Assembly: GCF_013694245.2 (NCBI RefSeq)
Contig: NZ_CP059322.2
Coordinates: forward strand, 2,166,001-2,230,000
Length of the DNA stretch: 64,000 nt
Source: Micromonospora ferruginea
GTDB taxonomy: Bacteria > Actinomycetota > Actinomycetes > Mycobacteriales > Micromonosporaceae
Direction of reading: 5' to 3'
Positions within the stretch are counted from its first letter, which is position 1; each line of letters starts with the position of its first letter. This document shows positions 8,270 to 19,300 of this stretch, one piece after another. Below the pieces are notes generated by a model that saw only the letters and a program-made list of their open reading frames with translations, was not told where the DNA came from and did not search any database. The translations under genes and the position numbers were made by a program.

Positions 8270-11200
8270 TCAGCCCCGCCCGGCGATCGCGTCGGCCCAG
8301 CCGGCCGGGTCGTCGGGCACCCGGGTCACGGTCAGCTCGCCGAGGCACACCTCGCCCCACCAGGCCACACCTTCCGGGTCCGGCTCGCCCGGGCAGAGCA
8401 GCGTCACGTCCCCGGCGTACGGCGAGCTGGCGTACGCGTCGCCGGGGACCGGGTCGGCGACCGCCAGCCCGGTCACGTCCACCCCGGACTCGGTGAGCTG
8501 CCGGGCCAGCTCCAGCGCCAGCGCACCGGCCTCGCCCCGGCCCACCACGGTCAGCGGAGCCCCGGACCGGTGCCCGGCCAGCTCGGCGGCGTAGTCGGCG
8601 GCGAGCCGCTGCACCAGCGGCGCCGGGTCCAGGCCGGTGTAGCGGTGCAGCGCGCCGTCGGCCACCCCCCACACCGCGCCGTCAACGGCCAGCCCGGCCG
8701 GCAGGGCGGCGTACCCGTCGAGTCGGCCGCTGCCGTCGTGCACCAGCAGGTAGCGGGGCGGGCCGTCGCCCGCGAGCGGGGTCACCTCCACCGCGCCGGC
8801 GTCCGGCTCGTCGTCCGGGGCGGCGGGTCCGGCCGTGGCGGCGAGCCGTTCGGCGAGCGCGCCGACGGTGGGGTGTTCCAGGATGGTGCGCAGCAGCTCG
8901 TCGAAGAAGACCCCGGACGCGGCCGGCACCCGCTCGGCGAGCTGGCCGGCGAGCTTCGCGGCGAGCAGCGAATCCCCGCCGAGGGCGAAGAAGTCGGCGT
9001 CGCGGCCGACCCGCTCGACCCGCAGCACGTCCGCCCAGACGGCGGCGATCTCCTCCTCCAGCCCGGCGCTCGGCGCGGCGCCGCCGGTCTCCGGACCGGC
9101 CGTGCCGGCCGCCAACAACCGGCGCACCTCGGCGCGGTCCAGCTTGCCGTTGGCGGTCCGGGGCAGCTCGTCGACCACCTGCAACACGCTCGGCGCCATG
9201 TAGTCGGGCAGCCGCTCGGCCAGGTGCGCCCGCAGCTCGTCGGGCACCACCCGCCGCCGGTCCGCCTTTACCCGGGCCGCGACGATCCGCATCCCGAGCC
9301 CGGCCATCGGGTCCTCGGGCGCGGGCAGGTCGAGCACCGGCGCGGCGCCCGCGCCGGTGAGCAGGCCCCGCCACTCGTCCGCGTCGAGGAACGTCCGGTC
9401 GGTGCCGCGCCGCAGGTCGGCGAAGTCCCCCAGCTCGTCGTCGAGGCGCACCAGCAGCTCCAGCGACGTCATGATCTGGTAGTGCTCCCGGGTCATCTCC
9501 AGCAGCACCAGGTGCCCGCCCGGGGCGAGGACGCCGCGCAGCCGGGCCAGCGTCGCCGGCACGTCCCGGGTGGCGTGCAGCACGTCGCCGGCGATCACCA
9601 GGTCGACGCTGTTCGGGGCGAGACCCTGCCCGGCCGGGTCGGCGTCCAGGTCCAGCGTGGCGAAGCGCAGGCCGGGCCGGTCGCCGAAGCGCTGCCGGCC
9701 GGCCTCGACGAAGAACCCGGACAGGTCGGTGTAGAGGTAGTCGACGTCCAGCCCGTCGAGCGCGTCGAGGACGGCCGCCGTGGTGCCGCCCGAACCGGCG
9801 CCGACCTCGACGATCCGCACCGGTCCGGGCAGTCGTTCGGCGAGCGCCCGCACCGTCGACGCGGCGACCGCGTTGGCCCAGCGGTTGAACAGGGCGCCGG
9901 CGTAGAGGTTGTCCGACACGGCCAGCTCACCGGCCGGGAAGAGCAGCGCCAGCGGGTCCTCGTCGTCGCGCAGCAGCGCCGGCAGCGCCGCGGCGCTGCC
10001 CTGGAAGTAGCGCACCAGCTCCGGCGCCTCCCCCACCTCCGCCGCCCGCCGGGCCGCCGCGTCCCACGCCCGCGCCGCCGGGGACAGCGTCTCCACCAGC
10101 CGGTACGCGTCGTCGTCGCGTCGCAGCACGCCGGCGTCGGTGAGCGCCCGCAGCCAGCGCCGCAGCAGCCGGCGGTGCCGGGGCGCGACGCCGGTGCCCG
10201 CGTACACCTCGGCCAGCGGGTGCGGGCGGTCGTCCAGGAACAGGCCGGCCGCGCGCAGCGTGTCCAGCATGGCGGCCAGGCCGAGGCGGTCCAGGTCGTG
10301 CAGGTAGTCCGCGTACCCGTCCAGGTCGGTGCCGGCGACCACGGCGGCGCCGGCGGCGGTGGGGCCGGCCGGGTCGACGGTGGTGGCCGGGCCGGGTTCG
10401 ACCGCGGCGGGCTGGACCACGGCGGCCAGCCTGCGCTCCAACGGGCGGTCCCCGTCCACCACGGCGACCGCCGCGCCGACCGCCGGATGGGCGAGCAGCG
10501 CGGCCTCCACCTCGGCCAGCTCGATCCGGTGCCCGCGCACCTTGACCTGGTGGTCCTCCCGGCCGAGGAACTCGATCACCCCGTCGGGCCGGTAGCGGCC
10601 CAGGTCGCCGGTGCGGTACAGCCGCTGCCCGGTGGCCGGGTCGGTGACGAACCGTTCGGCGGTGCGCTCCGGGTCGCCGAGGTAGCCCGACGCCAGCCCG
10701 GCGCCGCCGATGTACAGCTCGCCGGTCACCCAGTCCGGGCGGTCCCGCAGGCCGCCGTCGCGCACGTGCCAGCTCTGGTTGGCCAGCGGCACGCCGTACG
10801 GGATGCTGCGCCACGCCGGGTCGACCGCGCCGACCGGATGGATGATCGACCAGATCGCCGCCTCGGTCGCGCCGCCCAGGCTGACCACGGCCAGGCCGGG
10901 CACCAGGGCGCGGATCTCGTCCGGCAGGGTGACCGGGATCCAGTCGCCGCTGAGCAGCGCCAGCCGCAGCGACGGCGTGCGCACCGTCGGCGCGGCCGAC
11001 AGATAGTCGGCGAGCATCTGCATCTGCGCCGGCACCGAGTTCCAGAGCGTCACCTCGTGGCCGGTGACCAGGTCCGCCCAGTGGGTCGGGTCGCCGCGCC
11101 GCTCGGGCGCGGGCAGCACCAGGGCGGCGCCCACGGCGGGCGGGCCGAACAGGTCGTAGACGGACAGGTCGAACCCGAGGCCGGCCAGGCCGAGGATCCG

Positions 11201-13315
11201 GTCGTCGGCGGTCACGTCGAAGCGGGTGTTGATGTCGACCACCGTGTTCAACGCCGCCCGGTGCGTGACCATCACGCCCTTCGGGGTGCCGGTGGAGCCG
11301 GACGTGTGGATGACGTACGCGAGGTCGTCGGGGCCGGCCTGGCGCGGCGGCAGCGCGGTCGGCGCGGGACCGTCGCAGTCGTCCACGGCGATCACCTCGA
11401 CCGGGTCCGGCCAGTCGCCGTCCACGCGGTCCGCCTCGGTGAGCACGTGCCGCACGCCCGCCCCGGCGAGGATCAGGTCCCGCCGCGCCGGCGGCTGGTT
11501 GGTGTCGACCGGCACGTACGCGGCGCCGGCGAGCAGCGCGCCGAACACCGCGACGACCTGCCGCCAGCCCTTGTCGGCGACCACCGCGACCAGGTCGCCG
11601 GGGCGGCAGCCGGCCTCGGCGAGCCGGGCGGCCACCGCGCCCGCCCGCCCGGTGAGCTGCCGGTAGGTGAGGCTCGCGTCCGGCGCCACCACGGCGACCC
11701 GGTCCGGGGTGCGCAACGCCTGCGCGAGCACGCCCTCGTGCAGCAGCCCGTCGGGCAGCGGCGCGGCGGTGTCGTTGACCTCGGCCCGCCGGCGGGCGCT
11801 GGCCGCCGGCAGCGCGACCGGGGCGAGTTCCTCCCACGCCTCGTCGGTGCCGGCCAGCCGGCGCAGCAGCGCCGTGTACGCGGCGAACATCTCGTCCACG
11901 ACGCCGTCTGCGAAGACGCCCTCGCGCACGTCCCAGTTGGTGGCGAGCCCGCCGGCGCGTTCGATGTTCTGGCAGTCGATCCAGACCTGCGGCGTCTGGC
12001 TGATGCCGTAGCCCAGCTCGCCGAAGCCCTCCACACCGGTGTCGCCGCCGAGCCCGATCGCGCTGGTGAACACCACAGGCATGAGCGCCGCGTCGGGTCC
12101 CCGCCGCCGGGCCACCTCGCGCAGCACGTCGACGCCGGAGAACCGGCGGTGGTCCAGGTCGGACCAGAGCTGCGCCTGCAGGCGCTTGGCCCGTTCCTGC
12201 ACCGGGGCGTCCGGGTCCTGTTCGACGGCGAGCAGGCTGACCGAGGTGAAGTCGCCGACGATCCGGTCCACCTGCGGGTGCGTCGGCACCCGGTCGAGCA
12301 GGGTCACGTCGACGCAGAACCGCGGGTGGGTGCTCCAGGCGGCGATCACCTCGGCGTACGCGGCGAGCACCGCGCCGGACGGGGTGACGCCGTGCCGCCC
12401 GGCGCGCTGGCGCAGCCCGGCCCACTCGGCCGCGTCGAGGCGCAGGTCGAGGCGGCGGAACCGGGGCGGGGCGGCGAGCGCGTCGGGGCGCAACGGCAGC
12501 TCCGGCGCGGGCGGCAGGTCGTCCAGGCGGGCCAGCCACCAGTCCCGGTCGGCGTCGCGGCGCGGCCCGTCGCGCAGTGGCGCGGTGGCCAGCAGGTGGT
12601 CGCGGAAGGTCAGCTCCAGGTCCTCGCCGGGCGGGTCACCGGCGTAGCGGCGGCCCAGCTCGTCCAGGAGCAGGTTGATGCTGACGAAGTCGCAGACCAG
12701 GAAGTCGATCGAGAAGTGCAGCACGCTGCGCCGCGGGCCGCGGGTCACCCGCAGCGTGAACAGCGGCCACTGCCGCGGGTCGTAGCGGCGGTGGTCCAGT
12801 TCCGCGCGGGTGGCGGCGACCGCGTCGGCGAAGCCGTCCGCGTCGGCGAAGCCGTCCGCGTCGGCGTCGCGGACCTCGATCCGGTACGGCGGGACGTCGG
12901 CGCGGACCTGCTGGGAGCCGTCGCGGTCGACGACGGCTCGGAGCATGTCGTGCCGGGCGACCACCTCCCGCCAGGCGTGTTCGAGCCGGTCCACGTCGAG
13001 GTCGGCGAAGCCCAGCTCGCCGTAGCCGTGGCAGCCGACCCCGCCGTAGGCGAACGTGTCGCCGCGCCCGAGCAGGTAGGCGCTCTGCACGTCGGTGAGC
13101 GGGAACGGCTCGTACCGCTGCTCGGGGTGCGGCACGGCGGCGGGGACGGCGGCGTCGCGCACCGCGGCCAGCACCTCCTCGCGGTGCTGGCGCAGCGCGG
13201 CCCGCCGCTGGTCGGTGAGGACGCCGGCCGGGGCGCGGAAGCGGAGCTGGCCGTTCTCCTCCCAGAGTCGGACACCGAGTTGCGCCAGTTCGGCGACCAG
13301 GTCCTGCCCGTTCAT
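8270..13315 (-). CDS. NRPS: docking-Cy-A(MT)-PCP-TE-like, cysteine module
   Basis: A 1681-residue protein. Residues 1-55 are a TubC-type docking domain. A Cy domain (about 70-500) has an intact DxxxxDxxS motif (Asp204, Asp209, Ser212). The A domain (about 520-940, closing at Lys1391) has a pocket that reads by eye DLYNLSLIWK, the textbook cysteine code. A SAM methyltransferase is embedded after A8 (about 1000-1345, VEVGAGSGGTT near 1170). A PCP (Ser1449 in FFALGGDSLL) and a C-terminal TE-like domain (about 1515-1681) follow. In the last, the expected GxSxG reads GRGEAG (1592-1597), so the nucleophile is missing. ATG 13315 overlaps the first NRPS stop. The module adds and cyclises a cysteine and probably methylates it, as PchF does. 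The release step is unclear. Confidence 0.93.
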   Translation of the reverse strand: MNGQDLVAELAQLGVRLWEENGQLRFRAPAGVLTDQRRAALRQHREEVLAAVRDAAVPAAVPHPEQRYEPFPLTDVQSAYLLGRGDTFAYGGVGCHGYGELGFADLDVDRLEHAWREVVARHDMLRAVVDRDGSQQVRADVPPYRIEVRDADADGFADADGFADAVAATRAELDHRRYDPRQWPLFTLRVTRGPRRSVLHFSIDFLVCDFVSINLLLDELGRRYAGDPPGEDLELTFRDHLLATAPLRDGPRRDADRDWWLARLDDLPPAPELPLRPDALAAPPRFRRLDLRLDAAEWAGLRQRAGRHGVTPSGAVLAAYAEVIAAWSTHPRFCVDVTLLDRVPTHPQVDRIVGDFTSVSLLAVEQDPDAPVQERAKRLQAQLWSDLDHRRFSGVDVLREVARRRGPDAALMPVVFTSAIGLGGDTGVEGFGELGYGISQTPQVWIDCQNIERAGGLATNWDVREGVFADGVVDEMFAAYTALLRRLAGTDEAWEELAPVALPAASARRRAEVNDTAAPLPDGLLHEGVLAQALRTPDRVAVVAPDASLTYRQLTGRAGAVAARLAEAGCRPGDLVAVVADKGWRQVVAVFGALLAGAAYVPVDTNQPPARRDLILAGAGVRHVLTEADRVDGDWPDPVEVIAVDDCDGPAPTALPPRQAGPDDLAYVIHTSGSTGTPKGVMVTHRAALNTVVDINTRFDVTADDRILGLAGLGFDLSVYDLFGPPAVGAALVLPAPERRGDPTHWADLVTGHEVTLWNSVPAQMQMLADYLSAAPTVRTPSLRLALLSGDWIPVTLPDEIRALVPGLAVVSLGGATEAAIWSIIHPVGAVDPAWRSIPYGVPLANQSWHVRDGGLRDRPDWVTGELYIGGAGLASGYLGDPERTAERFVTDPATGQRLYRTGDLGRYRPDGVIEFLGREDHQVKVRGHRIELAEVEAALLAHPAVGAAVAVVDGDRPLERRLAAVVQPAAVEPGPATTVDPAGPTAAGAAVVAGTDLDGYADYLHDLDRLGLAAMLDTLRAAGLFLDDRPHPLAEVYAGTGVAPRHRRLLRRWLRALTDAGVLRRDDDAYRLVETLSPAARAWDAAARRAAEVGEAPELVRYFQGSAAALPALLRDDEDPLALLFPAGELAVSDNLYAGALFNRWANAVAASTVRALAERLPGPVRIVEVGAGSGGTTAAVLDALDGLDVDYLYTDLSGFFVEAGRQRFGDRPGLRFATLDLDADPAGQGLAPNSVDLVIAGDVLHATRDVPATLARLRGVLAPGGHLVLLEMTREHYQIMTSLELLVRLDDELGDFADLRRGTDRTFLDADEWRGLLTGAGAAPVLDLPAPEDPMAGLGMRIVAARVKADRRRVVPDELRAHLAERLPDYMAPSVLQVVDELPRTANGKLDRAEVRRLLAAGTAGPETGGAAPSAGLEEEIAAVWADVLRVERVGRDADFFALGGDSLLAAKLAGQLAERVPAASGVFFDELLRTILEHPTVGALAERLAATAGPAAPDDEPDAGAVEVTPLAGDGPPRYLLVHDGSGRLDGYAALPAGLAVDGAVWGVADGALHRYTGLDPAPLVQRLAADYAAELAGHRSGAPLTVVGRGEAGALALELARQLTESGVDVTGLAVADPVPGDAYASSPYAGDVTLLCPGEPDPEGVAWWGEVCLGELTVTRVPDDPAGWADAIAGRG
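12822..12857. repeat. 18 bp tandem repeat inside the Cy domain
   Basis: Two exact copies of GCGTCGGCGAAGCCGTCC follow each other and a third begins. On the coding strand they give a doubled DGFADA segment near residues 154-164 of the second NRPS, in a variable surface stretch before the catalytic motif. It looks like a recent slippage duplication and keeps the frame. Confidence 0.8.
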
Positions 13316-16300
13316 ATCGCCCCTTCCTCGTACGCGCCGGCGGCGTCCTGCACGGCGGTGGCCAGGTCCGCGATGGTGGGTCGGTCGAACAGTCCCCGCA
13401 TCGGCAGGTCGACGCCGTAGCGGTCGCGCAGCACGGCCAACAGGCGGGTGGCGAGCAGGCTGTCGCCGCCGAGGGCGAAGAAGTTGCGGGTGCGGCCGGG
13501 TGTCGGGCAGGCCAGCAGTTCGGCCCAGAGCGCGCCGATCTCGGTCTCCAACCCGGGCCGGGGTGGTTCGTCGGGCGGCGCGCCGTCGCCGGTGGCGAGC
13601 AGCCGGGCCACCGCGGTCCGGTCGACCTTGCCGTTGCCGCTGAGCGGCAGCGCGTCGAGGACCGCGAGATGCTCGGGGATCATGTAGGCGGGCAGCCGGT
13701 CGGTGAGGGAGACACGCAGGTCGTCGGCGTCGACGGGCTGGTGGACGGTGACGGCGGCGGCGAGCCGGCGGGTGCTGGCGCCGACCGCGACGGCGACGGC
13801 GTCCCGCACGGCCGGGTGGTGCAGCAGCGCGGCCTCGATCTCGCCCAGTTCGATGCGGTGGCCGCGGATCTTGACCTGGTGGTCGGTGCGGCCGAGGAAT
13901 TCCAGCGTGCCGTCGGGCCAGTACCGCCCGAGGTCCCCGGTGCGGTACCACCGGACCCCCTCGTGGGTGACGAACCGTTCGGCGGTGCGCTCGGGGTCGC
14001 CGCGGTAGCCCTCGGCCACGCCGGCCCCGCCGATCCACAGCTCGCCGGGCACCCAGTCCGGGCAGTCCCGCCCGCGTCCGTCCACCACCCGGTACCGCTG
14101 GTTGGGCAGCGGATGGCCGTAGGGGATGGACCGCCAGTGCGCCGGCACCTCGCCCACCTCGAACGCGTTGGACCAGATCGCCGCCTCGGTGGCGCCGCCG
14201 AGCGCGACGAGCCGCGCGCCGGGACGGGCGGCCACCAACCGGTCCCGCAGGTCGAGGCCCACCCAGTCGCCGGAGACCAGCGCGAGCCGCAGCGCTCCCG
14301 GTGGTTCGTCGCCGGCGGCGGTGAGCAGCATGTCGAGCAGGGCCGGCACGGTGTTCCAGACGGTGACGTGGTGGTCGGTGGCGAGGCGCAGCCAGGCGCG
14401 GGCGTCACGGCGCTGGTCCTCGCCGACGACGACGAGGGCGCCGCCGGCGCCGAGCAGGCCGAAGACGTCGAAGACGGACAGGTCGAAGTCCAACGCGGAC
14501 ACCGCCAGCACCCGGTCGCCGGAGCCGATGTCGTAGCGGCGGCGGATCGCCTCGATGGTGTTCATCGCCGCCGCATGCGACACCTCCACGCCCTTGGGCT
14601 CCCCCGTCGACCCCGACGTGAAGATCACGTAGGCCAGGGCGGCCGGGTCGACGTCCACCGGCCGCTCCAGCGCCGGCCCACCGTCACCGTCGGGCCCGAT
14701 GCCCCCGGCCTCGCCGTCCCGGCCGGAACGGTCGGCGCGGACCAGCACCTTCGCCCCGGCCCGGCCGAGGATCCGCTCCCGCCGCGCGGCCGGCTGATCC
14801 ACGCCGACCGGCACGTACACACCGCCGGCGGCCAGCACCGCGAGGACCGCGACGACCTGCTCCACACCCTTGGGCAGACACACCCCCACCGCGTCACCGA
14901 CATTGACGCCGGCGCGCACCAGCGCCCCGGCCAACCGCAACGACCGCCCGGCCAACTCCCCGTAGGACACCGACAGCCCGTCACCCAGCACCGCCGCACG
15001 ATCCGGCTCCCGCGCCGCCCACCCGAAGAACCCCTCGTGCAACAGCCCCGCCGGCAAGACGGTCGCCGTGTCGTTCACCCGCTCCCGCACCGCGCGCTGT
15101 GCCGGCGGCAACCCGACCGGCGCCGGCCGCGACCAGTCGCCGGACGCCAGCCCGCGCAGCACGTCCAGGTAGGCGGCGAACATCGCCTCCGACACCCCGG
15201 GCGGGAACAACTCCGCCACCAGGTCCCAGTTCACCAGCAGGCCGCCGTCGCGTTCCATGACCTGGTTGTCCAGCCACACCTGCGGGGTCTGCGAGGCGCC
15301 CCAGATCTGCTCGCCGAACGGCAGGTCCATGCTGACCAGCTCGTCGCTGATGCCGAGCGCGCTGGTGAAGACCACCGGCATGGTCGCCGCCGCCGCCCCG
15401 GCGCGGCGGGCGATCTCCCGCAGCACCCAGATCGCGGACACGCCGTGGTGCTCCATGCCGTCCCACATCCGCTCCTGCAGGCGACGCACCAGGCTCAGGA
15501 AGTCGTCGCCGGCGGCCGGCCGGTGCGGCACGAGCAGCAGCGAGGTGAAGTCGCCCAACACGTGGTCGATGTCCGAGTGGACCTCGCGGCGGTCGAACAG
15601 GGTCAGGTTGAGCGTGAGGTCACTCCGGCCGCTCCAGGCCGAGAGCACCTCGGCGTACGCGGTGGCCAGCACCGCGGCCGGGCTCACGCCGTGGGTACGG
15701 GCGGCAGCCACCAGGGCGGACCACCGCTCGGGGTCGAGGCGTCCCTCGTGGCGGACGAAGCGGGGCGCGCGGACCCGGTCCGGGTCGACGGCCAGCGGCA
15801 GGTGCGGCGCGGGTGGCAGCTCGGCCGCCTGCGCCGACCAGTAGCGCCGGTCCTCGGCGACGGTGGCCTCGTCGGGCCCGGCGTGCAGCACGTAGTCCCG
15901 GAAGGACACCCCGATCGGGCGCAGCGGCGCGTCGAGGTCGGTGTAGAGCGCGGACAGCTCGGCGAAGACGGTGACGATGCTCAGCGCGTCGAGCACGATG
16001 TAGTCGAAGCTGAACGCCAGCCGGACCCGGTTGTCGCCGTGCCGGGCGGCCTCGATCGCCACCAGCGGCCACCGGGTCGGGTCGGCCACCCGGTGCGACA
16101 GCCGGTCGCGCAGTTCGGCCGGCGCGGCCTCGCCCTCGGTGACCGCAATGGCGACGTCGGGCACCTCGGGCAGGATGCGTTGCCGCCCGTCGGGGTCGAT
16201 GACCGCGCGCAGCATCTCGTGCCGGCGCACCAGCCGGTTCCAGGCGGTGGCGAGCCGGTCGAGGTCCACGTCCGCGCCGTCGAACTCCCAGTACCAGTGC

Positions 16301-19300
16301 GAGCCCACCTCGCCGAGCGCGAAGTCGCCGGTGCGCCCGATCCAGTAGGCGCGCTGCACGTCGGTGAGGGGGAACGGGTCGTGCCGGTGCGCGAGGTCCG
16401 CGGCGAGCGTCGCGGCCGGGCCGGCGTCCCGCTCCAGCCGCAGGCCGGCGGCGAACGCGCGCAGCGTGGGCGTGGCGAAGAGTTGCCGGAGTTGCCCGCC
16501 GGCCAGCCCGGCCGCCCGCATCCGGCCGAGCAGTCGGGTGGCGAGCAGGCTGTCCCCGCCGAGGGCGAAGAAGCTGTCGGCGCGTCCGACGGCCGGCACG
16601 TCGAGCAGTTCGGCCCAGACCGCGGCCAGCGCGGTTTCCACCGGGCCGACCGGCGGCCGGCTCTCGGTGGGCCGGTCGGCCCGGTCGGCCAGGCGATCGG
16701 CCAGCGCCCGCCGGTCGATCTTGCCGTTGCCGCTGAGCGGCAGCGCGTCGAGGACCGCGACGTGCTCGGGAACCATGTACCCGGGCAGCCGGTCGGTCAA
16801 AAAGGCGCGCAGGTCGTCGGCGTCGACGTGCTGGTGGACGGTGACGGCGGCGGCGAGCCGGCGGGTGGTGGCGCCGACCGCGACGGTGACCGCGTCGCGC
16901 ACCGCGGGATGCTGATGCAGCGCGGTGTCGATCTCGCCGAGTTCGATGCGGTGGCCGCGGATCTTGACCTGGTGGTCGGTGCGGCCGAGGAATTCCAGGG
17001 TGCCGTCGGGCCAGTACCGGCCGAGGTCGCCGGTGCGGTACCACCGGGCGCCCACGTGGGTGACGAACCGTTCGGCGGTGCGCTGCGGGTCGCCCCGGTA
17101 ACCGGCCGCCACGCCGGCCCCGCCGATCCACAGCTCACCGGGCACCCAGTCCGGGCAGTCCCGCCCGCGTCCGTCCACCACCCGGCAACGCTGGTTGGGC
17201 AGCGGCCGCCCGTACGGGATGGACCGCCAGTCCGCCGGCACCTCGCCGACGTCGAGGACGGTGGAGTGGATCGCCGTCTCGGTGGTGCCGCCGAGGGCGA
17301 CCAGCCGGGCGTGCGGGCGCAGCGCGGTCAGCCGCCCCGGCAGGTCCAGGCCGACCCAGTCGCCGCCGAGCAGCGCGAGCCGCAGGTCGGTGGTCGTCCC
17401 GTCCGCCTCGGCGGCGGTGAGCAGCATGTCCAGCAGCGCCGGCACCGACTGCCAGACGGTGACGTGGTGCTCGGTGGCGAGGCGCAGCCAGGCGCGGGCG
17501 TCGCGCCGCTGGTCCTCGCCGACGACGACGAGGGCGCCGCCGGCGCCGAGCAGGCCGAAGACGTCGAAGACGGACAGGTCGAAGTCCAGCGCGGACACCG
17601 CCAGCACCCGGTCGCCGGAGCCGATGTCGTAGCGGCGGCGGATCGCCTCGATGGTGTTCATCGCGGCGGCGTGCGACACCTCGACGCCCTTGGGCTCCCC
17701 GGTCGACCCGGACGTGAAGATCACGTAGGCCAGGGCGCCCGGGTCGACGTCCACCGGCCGCTCCAGCGCCGGCCCACCGTCACCGTCGGGCCCCACTCCG
17801 TCGACCGCCGGGCCGAGCGCAGCGGGCGCGCCGCCGTTCGGCCCCGCTTCGTCGGCGGCCGGTCCGCCGCGGTCGGCGCGGATCAGCACCTTGGCCCCGG
17901 CCCGGCCGAGGATCCGCTCCCGCCGCGCGGCCGGCTGATCCACGCCGACCGGCACGTACACGCCACCGGCGGCCAGCACCGCGAGGACCGCGACGACTTG
18001 CTCCACACCCTTGGGCAGACACACCCCCACCGCGTCACCGACATTGACGCCGGCGCGCACCAGCGCCCCGGCCAACCGCAACGACCGCCCGGCCAACTCC
18101 CCGTAGGACACCGACAACCCGTCACCCAGAACCGCCGGGCGGCCCGGCTCCCGCGCCGCCCACCCGAAGAACCCCTCGTGCAACAGCCCCGCCGGCAAGA
18201 CGGTCGCCGTGTCGTTCACCCGCTCCCGCACCGCGCGCTGCGTCGCCGGCAGGTCCACCGCCGCCGGCGCCGACCAGTCACCGTCCACCAGCCCGCGCAA
18301 CAGCGACACGTACGCGGCGAACATCGCCTCCGACACCCCGGCCGGGAACAACTCCGCCACCACGTCCCAGTTCAGGTACAGGCCGCCCTCCCGCTCGGTG
18401 ACCTGGTTGTCCAGCCACACCTGCGGAGTCTGCGAGCTGGTCCACACCGGGTCGCCGAAGCACGTACGCACGTCCGCGCCGAACAGTTCGCCGAGGCTCA
18501 GCGCGCTGGTGAAGACCACCGGCGCGAGCACCGCCCGCTCCGCCCGGTGGCGGGCCAGGTCGCGCAGCACGTCCACCCCGGAGTACGCGCTGTGCGTGAC
18601 GTCGCGGGTGAACTGCTCGTGCAGCCGGCGGGCCCGGTCCACGAACGACGCCTCGTCGGTCGCGTCGACCTCCAGCAGCAGCAGGTTGGTGAAGTCGCCG
18701 CTGAGCAGCGGCACGTCCGGGTGGTACGGCGTGCGGTCGTACAGCGGCAGGTTGAGCAGGAAGCGTTGCCGGCTGCTCCAGGCGGCCAGCACCTCGGCGA
18801 ACGCGGTCAGGAACACCATCGGCAGGGTGACGCCGTGCTCGCGGGCGCGGGCGGCGAGGCGGTCCCGGTCGGCGCCGGGCAGCCAGTGGTGGTGGCGGGT
18901 CACCCGGTGTCCGCGCACCCGCTCCGGCGCCACCGCGACCGGCAGCTCGGGTCCGCCGGGCAGCTCCGGCAGCCGCTCCCGCCAGTAGGCCGACGCGGCC
19001 TGCCGGGCGGCCTCCCGGCGGCGGGCGTGCACGGCCAGGTACTGCGGATAGCTGTAGCCGATCGCCGGCAGCGGCGCGTCCGGGCGGTCGTAGAGGGCGG
19101 CCAGGTCGGCCAGGAGGACCCGGAAGCTGTGCGCGTCGGCGACCAGCATCTCGATCTCGACGTGGATCCGGGTGGCGCCCTCGGGCAGCAGGGAGAGCTG
19201 GATGTCGAACACCTCGCCCCGGTCCACCCGCAGGCTGCGGTGCGACAGCGTGTCGCGCAGCTCGGCGAGGCGCCGGTCCCGGTCGGCCGGGGTGAGGTCG

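Noticed and set aside
8021-13420. A rightward open frame of about 1800 codons opposite the second NRPS
   Set aside because: It is a mirror of the high-GC codon pattern of the real gene on the other strand. Its translation is low-complexity Arg/Gly/His/Val with no domain.
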